Origin: Sphaerulina vaccinii
Lineage: Eukaryota > Ascomycota > Dothideomycetes > Mycosphaerellales > Mycosphaerellaceae
NCBI GenBank assembly: GCA_022570795.1
Contig: JAKUDP010000023.1
Location: 992,001-1,056,000, forward strand
Direction of reading: 5' to 3'
DNA length: 64,000 nt
This document shows, one piece after another, positions 1 through 11,185 of this stretch (the first letter of the stretch is position 1; every line of letters begins with the position of its first letter). Below the pieces are notes generated by a model. That model saw only the letters and a list, made by a program, of their open reading frames with translations. It searched no databases and was not told the DNA's origin. The position numbers and the translations under genes were made by a program.

Positions 1-1054
1 GTCAATGGCAAGGTATGTGTGATCATTCTACGAGGTGATACTGTCCATGCGCTCACAACGAAAGCAGGTGGCTATCTCGCAAGCTCTCTCCGGCACAGGC
101 TCTCTACACCTAGCTGGCTCGTTCTTGAGAAGAGTCACACCATCTGCAAGCACAGTCTATGTAACAGATCCTTCCTGGAGTAACCATCGAGCAGTTTTTG
201 AGTCCGTTGGCTTTCCAGTGGAAGCATACCAATACCTTGATGCTAGCGGCGACTTCAACTTCGACTCTTTTCTCGAAACGCTTAGTACGGCAACTCCTGG
301 GTCGGTCTTCGTGCTGCACGCTTCGGCTCACAATCCATCGGGCCGGGATCCCAGCCAAGCGCAATGGAAGGAAATCTGCATCATCATGAAACAACGCAAC
401 CTCTTCCCTCTCTTCGACGCAGCATATCTTGGCCTCACATCCGGCTCATTCGAAAACGATATCTGGCCGATCCGCTACTTCGCCTCTCAAGGACTAGAAC
501 TTGCGGTCTGTCTCTCTTTCGCCAAGATCATGGGTCTATATGGCGAGAGAATCGGAGCACTAGTTTTCCTCTCAACATCGAAGGAAGAAGTTGCTGTAAT
601 TGAATCGCACCTCGAACAGTTGATGCGAGCTGAGATTTCGAACCCTCCTGCATTCGGCGCGAGAATCGTAGCTGAAGTTCTGCAAGATGAGACCTTGGCG
701 ATGTCGTGGCGAGGAGATTTGGCGAAGATGAGCTCCAGGCTGCAAGGAATGAGAGCTAAGCTCCTCAGTGAATTGGAGAGGCTGGGGTGCGATAAGGAGC
801 GATTCGCGCATGTTGTAGAGCAGGTGGGGATGTTCAGTATCCTGGGCTTGAATCACGAGCAGGTGTGGAGGCTGAGAGGTGAGTTGCGTGGTATCTTTCT
901 GGTCTCGAAGATTATGCTAACGATCGGCGCAGACGAGTATTCGATCTACATGGCTGATAGCCCGTCTCAGCTCTCTAGGATCTCGATTGCTGGTCTGAAT
1001 GATGGAAATGTCACTTACGTGGCAGAGTCTATATATGCAGTCTGCCAGAAGTAA
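1..1054 (+). CDS. Aspartate/aromatic aminotransferase, 5' partial
   Basis: PLP-dependent class I/II aminotransferase, moving an amino group between aspartate or an aromatic amino acid and a 2-oxoacid. The 5' end lies outside the window. Exons are 1-12, 68-878 and 933-1054. The first intron (GTATGT...GCAG) joins NGK to VAISQALSGTGSL, the conserved TLSGTGAL-type segment. The second (54 nt, branch GCTAAC) joins RLR to DEYSIYM. Further family landmarks are HNPSGRDP, the FDAAYLG segment holding the PLP-contacting Asp/Tyr, SFAKIMGLYGERIG with the Schiff-base Lys, and the C-terminal SRISIAGLN. The usual SFSKNFGLY reads SFAKIMGLY, so Ser-to-Ala and Asn-to-Ile changes flank the Lys. Substrate cannot be told from sequence. 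Confidence 0.85.
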
Positions 1055-1194
1055 AGCATACATAAGAAGATGTTCTTGCTGGATCTGTATCAGAAGTAAG
1101 TGTTTCTGATTGCTGTGAGGCTATGTTCAGCGCTTTCGAGTGGAATTGACGAGCTTGATATTTCATGTGCAGCAGATCCCAGAGGCTGTCTACT

Positions 1195-1923
1195 CTAATT
1201 CGGCAGCGTAATCTCTTTCAACACTACAGCCTTTCCATCAACCTTTTCATAGATCGAATCACCTCGAATCCGCACATAGTACTCGTGGATCTCTGGATGC
1301 TTCTCTCCCCAAGCTTGAGTCAGCACAAACTGATAACCTCTTCCAAGCGCCGCAACAACGAATAGGTCTGCGATCGTCAAAGTGTCGCCTACGAGGAACT
1401 TTTTGCCTCCTTGTAATGCTTTCTTGACAGGCGCAATCATAGGTTCTAGAGCTTTCTCTGCTTTTTCAAGAGTGTCTGTTTCGAGTGGAGCTTTGCCAAT
1501 GACCGGATTGATCCAGGCCATTATAGGAGGGAGAAGTTCACTGTTTGCGTAGGATGCCCAAGATAATATCGTCGCCTCTTCTTCGGGTGTGTGCTTTGTG
1601 CCGAGGAGTGTTGTATTGGGGTCTTGTTTTGCCACTTCATCCGATGGATTAGCACGGTTTGAATTCACGAGAGTACACAACTTACGATACCATGCAACAG
1701 CTATGCATTCAAACACTGTGAAGCCATCTGGTCGTTCCAAAGCTGGCACTTTCCCAGGCGGGAATTTGGAAAGATATTCCTCACCAACACCTCCTTTGCT
1801 GGAATCCACTTTGATCGGCCATGTCTCTACTACCTCAATATCGAGCTTGTTGGCTGCTGCAATGTACAAGCACATCGTGCTTCGAGGAGCCTTCGGGTAG
1901 TTGTACAGCTTGCCGAAAGACAT
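1195..1923 (-). CDS. Glutathione S-transferase, eEF1B-gamma-like
   Basis: Cytosolic GST-fold protein with an N-terminal thioredoxin-like domain (starts MSFGKLYNYP, with FPPGKVPALE and the FECIAVAWY segment) and an all-helical C-terminal domain (FLVGDTLTIADLFV, the N-capping motif of GST helices). One 51-nt intron at 1635-1685 (GTAAGT, branch GCTAAT) joins AWY to LAKQDPNT and removes an intervening non-conserved stretch. Exons are 1686-1923 and 1195-1634, about 225 aa. It resembles the GST module of elongation factor 1B-gamma but lacks that protein's C-terminal EF1G domain, so it is probably a stand-alone GST. The last residues are followed at once by a stop, with no extension. Confidence 0.82.
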   Translation of the reverse strand: MSFGKLYNYPKAPRSTMCLYIAAANKLDIEVVETWPIKVDSSKGGVGEEYLSKFPPGKVPALERPDGFTVFECIAVAWYRKLCTLVNSNRANPSDEVAKQDPNTTLLGTKHTPEEEATILSWASYANSELLPPIMAWINPVIGKAPLETDTLEKAEKALEPMIAPVKKALQGGKKFLVGDTLTIADLFVVAALGRGYQFVLTQAWGEKHPEIHEYYVRIRGDSIYEKVDGKAVVLKEITLPN

Positions 1924-2358
1924 GGTTGGTCGATTTCTTGCCTGTTTGGGTTTAGGGTATCAAGAGATGAAGGATGGGATGTTGGTGGAGGAAATGCTTG
2001 GTGGAATTCGCTATAGCACATATAAGGTCGAACATCTCGATTGTGCTAGAAGCGATTTCGAAGACTTGAAGCTCTCACTGAGCACCACATTGTATCTCTC
2101 TTTATTGACGAAGTTGTGCCGGAAACGTTGGCCGAAGTGCTGATAGCGGGTGGAGCTCAGCCAATATCGATCGCTCAGGGTGACTCCTTCCTCCGCAGTT
2201 GCCGTTCGACGGTTTTGAAGTGCGGCTCACAACATATCACTTCTGTCAAAGAAGTGAATCTTTGCTGCTAAATACCATCAACAAGTTCACGAGGAGCTCG
2301 AAAGCTACTGATCTCTCGACACCAAGCCACTCATCTGATCACACAAAACAACACAACA
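1924..2358. other. Intergenic, shared divergent promoter region
   Basis: This stretch lies between the start codons of the GST (leftward) and the dehydrogenase (rightward). Short frames here have no recognisable content. It should hold both promoters; the last 30 bases before the dehydrogenase ATG are A/C-rich (ACACAAAACAACACAACA), as is common in fungal 5' UTRs. Confidence 0.5.
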
Positions 2359-3369
2359 ATGGCAAGCGATCGTCTCGGATGGTTAGGACTTGGATCTATG
2401 GGTCTTTATATGGCCTTGAACTTGCAGACACATCTTCAAAAGATCGGCGCCAGACCTCTCCTCTACACAAACCGGACACTGTCTCGAGGTGCTGAGCTTG
2501 AAGCATCGGGAGCACAACCGAAGCAAACTGTGGCTGAGGTTGTCCAAGATTCCGACATCATCTTCTCATGCGTGAGTATTTCTTATAATCATTTGTCTGC
2601 AGCACGCTAACAGAATGTCCAGATAAGTAACGATGCTGTCCTCCGAGTTACCGTGGAAAGCTTCATCAAGTCGGGAAACGTCCAAGGCAAAATCCTCTGC
2701 GACTCATCAACAGTTCACCCAGACACATCAGCTGCTGTCGCATTGGATCTCGAAAAGGCTGGTGCTTCGTTTGTTGCAGGTCCCGTCTTTGGTGCTAGCC
2801 CCATGGCGAAAGCTGGCAAGCTCATCTTCACAGTTGCCGGTCCAGCTGCTGCCAGAAAAGCCATCAGTCCTTTCCTCAAAGATGTAATGGGCAGAGCAGT
2901 CATCGATCTAGGCGAAGACGTCTCGAAATCCAGCATGCTCAAAATCAACGGCAACATCTTAGTCGTGAGCTTCATGGAAGTCATCTCCGAAGCACACGTC
3001 TTCGCTGAGAAGGCTGGTCTTGGGTCTGAAGTGCTAGAAAGCATGATTGGGGAGATGTTTGGACCTGTCTTACTTTCGTACTCGAAGCGGTTGACTACAG
3101 GTGCATACGCGCCTGCGCCTTCAGAGAAAGCAGGCTTCGATGTGAACTTGTCGATCAAGGATGCTAAGCATGCCTTGAGTTGCGCTGATGCAGCTGGGCT
3201 CAAGTTGCCAGTTTCGGAGGTGGCGCTGGGACATATGGAGGCGGCCAAGAAGTTCGGAGAAGAGCATGAAGGTCGACCGCTGGACTCGTCTTCGATGTAT
3301 GGTGTGCTACGGCAGAAAGGTGGTCTGGACTTCTATACGGATAGCATAAAGCAGAGGGATGGCTTGTGA
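2359..3369 (+). CDS. 3-hydroxyisobutyrate dehydrogenase-like oxidoreductase
   Basis: NAD(P)-dependent beta-hydroxyacid dehydrogenase of 319 aa. Exons are 2359-2571 and 2623-3369; the 51-nt intron is phase 0 (GTGAGT...CCAG). The N-terminal Rossmann fold carries GWLGLGSMGLYMALNL. The substrate loop is DSSTVHPDTSAA, followed by GPVFGASPMAKAGKL, close to the family signature GAPVFG(R/S). The catalytic lysine sits in LKINGN, and the helical C-terminal half contains the family's KDAKHAL segment. It belongs to the HIBADH / glyoxylate-reductase-like group; valine catabolism is possible, but there is no obvious mitochondrial presequence. It converges on the oxygenase gene downstream. Confidence 0.85.
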
Positions 3370-3671
3370 TGATATCGAACGTGGCACGATAGAGATGAGT
3401 AGACATGTCTCGATCGTACCTTCTCCTGGCTTATAGTCGATGGTTGTCGTGAATCTGTGCTCGCTTGGACAAGCAACTTCTATGCGCTGGGCTCGAACTC
3501 TTTAGCTCATCGCGCGATCAGCAAAGCGCGGTGATGGTAGGTGCACCACGGAGCAGCAGAGAACGACTGAGTGGCATGAAAGACAAGAAGCGGACTTGTG
3601 GTTGCGCGGTATCGTGAGCTGGGAGTTCCTGTTGTGTCTACTATACGTGTATTTTGTACTCCGGCGTCGAC
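3370..3671. other. Convergent intergenic spacer
   Basis: About 300 bases between two convergent genes. I see no coding frame or repeat in it; it should hold both 3' UTRs. Confidence 0.4.
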
Positions 3672-4924
3672 TTAGACTGCAATAGCCTTGACTTTAGGCT
3701 GAACCGCAACCATCTTTTGTGGTCCATCATACACTCTCTTAAAGCCTTCCGGATCTCTGTAGTCGCCATCGAATGGGTCCTGGTGCTCCTCGGTCTTCGG
3801 CCTATCATGGTCGAAGTCCAATCTCTTGTATCCATGCTTTCTCGCATTGAGATAGTCAGACATGTTATACACCACGTCGTCCAGAGGCTTATCGCGGCCC
3901 AATCGCTTCAGCAGTGGTGAGTCGAGTGGCTGCATCAAAGTATCATCGTTCGGACGCGAGAAGTATATGACGCCGATACGCTTGTTCTTGGCTTGATCTT
4001 GAGGCGGCTTGACGACTCTGTGGATTGTGGCTCGAAACAGGCCTCCAGTCATCAGTTCGAGGGCTTCGCCGACGTTGACTACGAGGAAGTTCGGAATGTA
4101 CTGCACCCACTTCCAATCGCCGTTGCGATCCAAGATCTGTAATGCGGAGATCGGCTGGGAGAAGAGAAACGTGAACGTGCCCCAGTCGGTGTGGCCAGCG
4201 AGGTAAAGATCACGCCATTTCTTGTCTTCAGACTCTGTTCGAGGGTTGTAGATCATCTGCAACCATTAGCAAGGGTCCCAGATGTAGCGACTCTTGTCCC
4301 AACGTACGTATCGCAGGTACTCCGTGCTCTCGACACCAAAAGCGTGAGTCTTCAGCACTTCTTCTGCTGGCACTTCCAGTACCATTGCTACAAGATGCAG
4401 CAATTTGACAAGGAGCTTCTCCCGAATGATCGCAATAGTCTGACGTGCTTCTTCGAAGTGCTCAGTCAAGATAGGCGGATGCTTGTGATCTTCCGGATCC
4501 CAGGTGAGGATATTGTAGTGATCGAGTTCTTTATGAAAGCCGCCCTTGCTGCCGAGCTCGCCTGCAGGCTTGAAGCCAACGTATCTGCCTTTGGCATCTT
4601 CTTCGGGCGTTGCTTCGAATGGAGCCTTCTCGTCAGGTGGCAGAGTCATGACCGCATGCGCTAGGCTCACTTGTGACTCCATGAGCTCTTGCGAAATGCC
4701 ATGATTCGAGAGAGTCAAGAAGCCGTGCTTGGTCACGCCTTCGAGGAGGTCTTGAGCAAGTTCTTGACGTTTGTTCTCATCATCGTACTTTGACATGTCC
4801 AAGTTGACGAGCTCAATACAATCGACTGTGACACATGTTAGTCTCGATCATTATGTCGAAGACAAGTCATCGTACGTTTCTCTTTGGTCGGCGCGGCTGG
4901 TGTGAACTTCGGAACTGGTGCCAT
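3672..4924 (-). CDS. 2-oxoglutarate/Fe(II) oxygenase, isopenicillin-N-synthase-like
   Basis: Non-haem iron dioxygenase of 383 aa. Exons are 4876-4924, 4308-4825 and 3672-4256, with two introns of about 50 nt whose removal gives KEK-LDCIEL and EYLRY-MIYNP. The N-terminal DIOX_N part includes the LSNHGIS segment. The double-stranded beta-helix core has the iron ligands H211 and D213 (GHTDWGTFTFLF) and H268 (RATIHRVV). R282 (KNKRIGVIYFSRP) is the 2-oxoglutarate-binding arginine, although the usual R-x-S here reads R-I-G. Substrate is unknown. It diverges from an allantoate-permease-like transporter with a 590-base shared promoter, so the two may act on one imported compound; that is inference. 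Confidence 0.87.
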
Positions 4925-5514
4925 TTTGATATGCGTGCTGTTGCGATCGCTACTGATTGTGAAAGATCATGAGTCTATGATGATCACAATAGCAGGTGCT
5001 GCTTCTGCTTGATCTTCATGTAGCTCGATCAGATAGTCAATGCTGTGCTAGGCGATCGTTCGATCGACGCCCCAGGCGCGACATGTCAACATGGAGGCAT
5101 GCAGCAGCTCGATGCCTGGGCATGTGGACTAGAGCTGTTCACTGCTGCGTAGCCGCTGATAGGCCGATCGGCAGTGCGAAGTGGCGACTGGGGGTGGAGC
5201 GCTCCACATGAATCCTGGACTTGTCCACAGCTATCAATGTGTCTTCCCAATGGATGTAGATACAGATGCTGAACAGATATGCCAATCGCGAGGAAGCATA
5301 TGTCAACCACTGCCATATCATATTCCTTGTTGGGTATATGCCTCATTGAGATTGCAATTGTGTTAAAAGTGTTTCTTGAATATCCCTCCAGCTTGCTTTA
5401 GACTTGAACCTCTTTGATGTTGCACGGACACTGAGCTCAGCAGCACCACGACACAGATCAAATAGGGCGCTCGAATCCCAGAGATCACCAGCGAGAAAGA
5501 TCGCCATACGTGAT
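4925..5514. other. Divergent promoter region, oxygenase and MFS carrier
   Basis: No coding frame is convincing here. The region separates two divergently transcribed genes and contains several GATC/CGATCG palindromic words (about 5050-5170). An in-frame upstream ATG at 5404 could extend the transporter by 37 residues of low-complexity sequence; I preferred 5515. Confidence 0.4.
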
Positions 5515-7242
5515 ATGGACGAGCCGGCAAAAGAACTGAAGTGGTACGACAAATGGCGGTGGTATGCTGCAGGAACGCCGATCGAAGAGAAGAAATTCCT
5601 GGTCAAGCTTGACTTCATGATATTGGTCTTGTAAGCAGAGACCCGTAGCCAGCACGAGTAGAGAGCCGTAGTGCTGACAACTTCAGTGGTTGCCTCACAT
5701 TCTTTACCAAGGTATGGACAGCTCGCACGGCAGACTGTTTAAGACACGCGCTGATTGCAATAGTTCCTCGACCTCCAAGCCTTTCAAAATGCCTATGTCA
5801 CGGGCATGAAGGAGGATACCGGTATGAAAGGCAATGACCTTCAGTACACCACGGGTGTGTTCCAAGCAGGATATTGTGCCGCCATGATTCCAGCAAATCT
5901 CCTGCTCACAAAGATCTCGTGAGTCCTAGTAGAGCTTGGTGCAAGGTCATTGGAGCTGATCGTGTTCACCAGACCAAACATCATGATCCCAATCTTCGAG
6001 CTTGTGTGGGGCCTGCTCACATTATGCACCGCATTTGTCGACACAGTCAACCACGTGTATGCTGTACGATTCCTTTCGGGTCTATTCGAGTGCGTGGCAT
6101 ATCCGGGCGTGATCTACTGCATCGGCTGTTGGTACAAGAGGAGCGAGATATCCAGAAGACTTTCGTTGTTCTACATTGCTGGCCCACTGGGTTCGATGTT
6201 CGCTGGCTATTTTCAGACAGCATGTTATGAGAATCTCAATGGCAAGCTAGGCCTGGAGGGTTGGCGGTAAGTGTGGACTCATCGGCGGACTGGCAGTGTG
6301 CTGACATACATCCTAGTTGGCTTTTCATCGTGTGCGGATGCATCACGATGCCCGTTGCTGTCCTTGGCTTGTTCGTATTCCCAGCTCGACCAGACTCCAA
6401 GAAGCCATCTTGGCTGCTATCCACAGATGAAATCGATCTCGCGAGGCACCGCGTTGCGACAGAAGGTAGCGAAGCGCCGGAGACCAAGATCACCAGGAAG
6501 GTCGTTGCCGCTGTCTTCCAGAAGTGGCACTGGTATATGTTCGTGCTGCTGTACATCGTGTTCAATCAGTCGATGATCACGTACGGCTCGCCGTTCTCCT
6601 TGTTCCTCAAAGCGCACCCGGAACGCTACTCCATTGCGCAGATCAACAACCTGCCAACAGGTCAAGGTGCTGTGAGCATAGTCACTGCTCTCGTTGCCTG
6701 CTACTGGGCAGATGGTACGTGCAACGCAGTCTACGGCCTCGAACTCCAGCTAACTTATCGTTCCTCTAGCTTCGGGAAAACGATGGCTACCAGCAATATT
6801 CATCTGCATCCCAATGACCTTTGGCGCGACAGCCATGGCGGTTTGGAACATCCCACTGGGACTCAAGATGTTCGCCTTCTATGTGGTTGGCCTTGGTAAC
6901 GCGCTCAACCCACTGTTCATGAGCTGGGCGTCGGAGGCTACATTCAAGTCGGCAGAAGAACGAGCGCTGACAGTGGGTTCCATGAATGCGTTTGGTCAGG
7001 CGATTCTGGCAGGGCTGAACATCGTTACGTTTCCCACGCCAAAGGCTCCGCGTTTCCACTTCGGCTGGTGGTGGGTAATGGGGAACAACTATGTTCAGAT
7101 CCTGCTAGTCGTTGTGATCTTGTTCTTGCATGAGCGCGAGAAGAAGGCCGAGCTCATCTTATCAGGCATTCCAGTAGATCACGCGGAGAGTGTCGATGGA
7201 GAGGAGATTCACCTGGGCAAGGGCAAAGCAGTCGACGCGTAG
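5515..7242 (+). CDS. MFS transporter, allantoate permease (Dal5)-like
   Basis: Major facilitator carrier of 486 aa of the anion:cation symporter group. Six exons: 5515-5630, 5687-5711 (only 25 nt), 5764-5918, 5973-6266, 6317-6714 and 6770-7242; every junction is in phase. The first membrane helix is assembled from three exons (MILVFGCLTFFTKFLD). The following NAYVTGMKEDTGMKGNDLQ and FQAGYCAAMIPANLLLTK match Dal5/Tna1-type permeases, as do RFLSGLFECVAYPGVIY and YKRSEISRRLSLFYIAGPLG. The C-terminal tail is short and hydrophilic. Likely cargo is an organic anion or nucleobase/ureide. It sits next to a divergent 2OG oxygenase. Confidence 0.88.
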
Positions 7243-8182
7243 ATTCGTATTATGTGAACATCTGTCGAACGAGTCGCGGTGTTGATGTTGCTGTGTTATT
7301 GGAGAACGCGTGGAAGAGGTTGCAGACGCGCCAAGATTCTGCTTACTGTTCATTCTTCGTGTTCCTGCGTGATGTACAAAAACGCGCGAGTCATGTCGGT
7401 GATGCCAAGACGCGCTAGTGTCGCCTGCCTCAAATATTTTTCGCGCTGGCTGCAACTTCTCTTTTCTTACAATAACAAAGATCTGTGTCCAGCGGTCCTG
7501 ACGTGCCCTCGGGCGCTGTTGGTCGACTGCTGCGACAGTTCGACGACCTATGGGAACTTCTATGCAATGGAGCACATCCGGTTGACAGATCTGAGAGCAA
7601 TTGCGGCGCACATCTTGAGCTCCTCGTGAGCTCGGTGTGTCGTCCGGGCGCTATATTCCAAAGCGTTCCTAAGCCCGTCGGGCCTTGAAGGTTGGGACAA
7701 ACCATAGCTGCCTATATCATACACATACAGAAGCACATGCTGTGCTCATCCACGACGGAGATGATGGACAGAGAGGAGGGTGCTGGAGCTGAGGATACAA
7801 GTCGATAGCGACGGATGGACATGCATTCAGGCTCGCCGTACCTCCTACCTTCCTCGTCAGATGGTCAGATTTGCTAGCCAGGATGCCAGGATGAATGCCC
7901 TTCCACTTCCGTTCATGTCAAATCAGACATCATCAGTGAAGCCATGCTCATACAAAGGCAGCTCAATTTTGAGCTCTGGAAGCACAATGAACACAAGAGT
8001 CAAGAGATGCCAGTCGAAACCGAGGCGACGACCTGTGATGTGTAGCCCCGCATTGCCGAGGCCATCCTTTGACTTCAACCCTTGGTACAACATTTGGTCC
8101 GCGTCCGCGTGCAGGATCTCTCAGATCTCTTGTTTGTGACATCTCCATCAACTCGTGCCTATTCGCTCATCGTTCATCCACA
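7243..8182. other. Long intergenic stretch, no gene seen
   Basis: About 940 bases with only short competing frames on both strands and no family resemblance. It should hold the MFS 3' UTR and the thiolase promoter. The 40 bases before the thiolase ATG are a C/T/A mix typical of a fungal leader. Confidence 0.4.
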
Positions 8183-9577
8183 ATGGCAGCTCAACGTGTA
8201 TCCCAGATTGTGTCTCAGCTGAATCCTCTGGCTAGCCCAGTCGACAAGATGTAAGTGGGGAGTCTCGGACCATCTCAAACACGATTGCATACTAACGGAT
8301 CTCTAGCACTCAGAAGAACCCAGACGACGTAGTCATCACGCTTGCTATTCGAACGCCCTTGACCAAGGCTGGTCGAGGTGCCATGAGAGATACTGGTCTC
8401 GATGACATGGTATTCAAGCTGCTCGAACAAGTTAATGCCAGGTCCAACCTGGACCCCAAGCACGTGGAAGACATCTGTCTCGGAAACGTTCGCGAGGGTA
8501 GTGCTGCCTACTACGTGAGAGCAGCAGCGCTCGCGGCTGGTTTCCCCAACACCGCCGCTGCTTCTGCGAGCGCTCGCTTCTGCTCGTCTGGACTTACCGC
8601 CACCCAGCATATCGCCACCTCAATCCAGACTGGCATCATTGACTGTGGTATCGCTATTGGCGCGGAACTGCTCAGTGACAACAGACCAAGGCTTGAGAGA
8701 CCATTTGCCGACGAGATTCTGGCTAATCAGGAAGCCAAGGACTGCATGATCCCTATGGGTGGTACGTACAGTCGCCCATATAAGTATCTGTTGCCATACA
8801 TACTGACAGCCCACCTCAGGTACTTCTGAGATCGTCGCAAAGGAGTTCAACATCAGCCGTGAAAAGCAAGATGAATATGCAGCAGAATCCTACCGCCGTG
8901 CTGAAGCAGCCGATAAGGCTGGCCTCTTCCAAGACGAGCTTGTGCCTATCACCGTTACGCTGGATGGCAAGAAGACAACAATCGAAAAGGACGAGATCCG
9001 ATACGGCACGACTTACGAAAAGATCTCGAAACTCCCGGGTGCTTTCAAGCAGTATGGCGACCGCAGCACAGCTGGAAACAGTTCTCAAGTCACAGATGGC
9101 GCAGCTGCTCTTATCCTAATGAAGCGTTCAAAGGCTCTAGAGCTCGGCCAGCCAATCCTCGCAAAGTACGTGGCTACGACGCTGGCAGGTTTGCCACCAA
9201 GAATTATGGGTATCGGCCCATCTATTGCTATCCCAAAGCTTCTTGCGAAGTACAATCTCGATCTCCACAAAGATATCGACCTTATCGAGATCAACGAGGC
9301 CTTCGCTTCAATGGCAGTATACTGCCGAGACACACTTCAGCTTGACTGGAGCAAGATGAATCCACGTGGAGGTGCTATTGCTCTGGGTCATCCATTTGGT
9401 ATGACTGGTGTGAGACAGATTGTGACGATTCTAAGTGAGGCGAGGAGGCAGAAGAAGAAAGTTCTGTTGACGAGTATGTGCCTTGGTACTGGTATGGGTA
9501 TGGCTGGTCTTTTTGTGAACGAGCAGCTTGATGGACCAGAAACTAGCGACGCTACTGCTCCAGGAATCATGAGGTAG
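8183..9577 (+). CDS. Peroxisomal 3-ketoacyl-CoA thiolase
   Basis: Last enzyme of peroxisomal beta-oxidation, releasing acetyl-CoA from 3-ketoacyl-CoA; 426 aa. Exons are 8183-8250, 8307-8761 and 8820-9577. Residues 5-13 (RVSQIVSQL) fit the PTS2 signal R-[LVI]-x5-[HQ]-[LA] exactly, in the position seen in yeast Pot1. Catalytic residues are Cys115 (FCSSGL), His365 (GHP) and Cys395 (CLGTGMG). IEINEAFASMAVYC is also conserved. Oddities are FCSSGL preceded by ASAR instead of the usual VNRQ, and GHPFGMTGVR instead of GHPLGCTGAR; neither removes the catalytic triad. The window also encodes an enoyl-CoA hydratase ending in SKL. Confidence 0.93.
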
Positions 9578-9855
9578 CCTGTTTAGCGAGCAAATTTGAT
9601 CAATTTACACAAATCATGGGTACAACACAACGCTCGTCGCACTCTTCAGACGGACGAAGCATTCGCCCACTCAGTCACTAGTCAGTCTGTTAACCAGTTG
9701 ACAGATCAAAGCCAGAGCTATCAGGAGTTAATCATGAACATGAGACTCTGGACACTTCTGAGCGCGATGTCTCACCTGGCGAATACATCGACGCAAACAT
9801 AATTCTGAGCTGCCTGAGACATTGGGATTCACGTTATAGCTCAGACTGTGGACGA

Positions 9856-10788
9856 ATGGCAACCATATACCTCTTGACCACCGACAAAACTTTCCGGACA
9901 ATTACAACCACCAGCATCATGACCAACATTACACCCGAAATGCCTCACACCACGACTCCTGGTCGTGGCCACATCAACTCTCCGCTCTTTAAACTCTCCA
10001 GAGAGCTACGCGACATGATCTATCAATATACTTTCTCGGGGGCCAACGTTGTCATCGACCTGACCGATAACACGACCTTCGACAACGCACTCAACCTCGA
10101 CGCTCTTCGCCACACATGCAGCAGAGTTCGCCAAGAGTACGGTCAAGTTGTCCCAGACAGGCATAAGGTCGCCTGGTGCGGTAACAGTCTCGAAATTCGG
10201 ATACCGCTTTGGCAACATATCACCTGGCAGGACTACTCAAAGTCAGTTTATAACTTTCTCTTGTCACAGTCTACCGACGAGGGCTTCTGTACCAAGCTGC
10301 GAGAGGACTTTTCATCGCGACCCGAGTATATGCTTTATAAGTTTCGAGGTCATAGGGGCTGCTCAATCCAGTCTCTAGCCACTGAGCCTTGGCTCAATGT
10401 TGACATCAATCTCGGAATGATCGACACGACAAGCTTTGTCCATATGCACCATGGCTTTTACGAGGGCGTGAGGAGCGTGATTGTCCACTTCTTCCTGCAT
10501 AGACTGCCCTAGGCTCGTCTTATTGCCCAAGCGAGGCTGCGCAATGGTCAGGTGATTCACCTGTTACTGAGTGTGGACCATCTATCGGGAAGCCTGGGCG
10601 TGAATGGGAATGAGGTGCTCCAGGAGATACTTTGGCCAGCTGGAGCAGATGGAAGTCCAGTGACGCCTACGAAAGACACGATTTCGAAAGCTGCACAGGC
10701 AATGAACTTGAGTCCGTTTCACGAGCTCGTAGGACTGAGCATTGACCCGCGGTATGGTCGTCTTGCCTTAGGGGTTTCGCGGTCTTGA
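9856..10788 (+). pseudogene. Unknown fungal protein with in-frame TAG
   Basis: A reading frame of 218 codons ends at TAG (10510-10512), then continues in the same frame for 92 more codons to 10788. The N-terminal segment SPLFKLSRELRDMIYQYTF resembles the F-box-like start of many fungal proteins of unknown function (2EXR type). Both sides of the stop look coding (VRSVIVHFFLHRLP, then ARLIAQARLRNGQVIHLLL). A 45-nt in-frame intron ending exactly at this TAG is conceivable (GTGAGG...CCCTAG), but it would remove the plausible VRSVIVHFF segment and has no clear branch point. The start may also be 9919. This may be a nonsense mutation, a readthrough or RNA-edited gene, or an error. I do not recognise a function. 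Confidence 0.5.
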
Positions 10789-11185
10789 ATGACTCATCAT
10801 TGGTCTGGTCAGAGAGAAGAGCGCGAGGGCAGGGCGGAGTCGAATGACTTGGGACAATACAGCATTGTCTAGGGTCGAAGAAGGTGGTCGTTCATACCCT
10901 TTGCAAATTCAGGTCGTCCATGTCACCATGAGCAGCCTCGATTTGCGGGCAAAGTCCAAAGCAGGGACACATAGGCTAGCATTGGTTCTGATCTTCCTGG
11001 CAATCGCTGCCATGTGCGACGCTCGGAGCAAAGACTGCGTGTGGCGGCAATGGTCGGGCTCTTCGAGCCTTGGTCGTTGTGGACATTGCATCGAGCTATG
11101 GTAACTGTATCAGTAGTGAGAGTTCGTAGCATGAAACCGTATGACATCCATCCTCTGTAGATGAGAGCCGCTTATTAGACAATAC
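10789..11185. other. Intergenic, nothing recognised
   Basis: About 400 bases between the interrupted gene and the 3' end of the Nur1-like gene. Short overlapping frames only, with no repeats or RNA genes seen. Confidence 0.4.
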
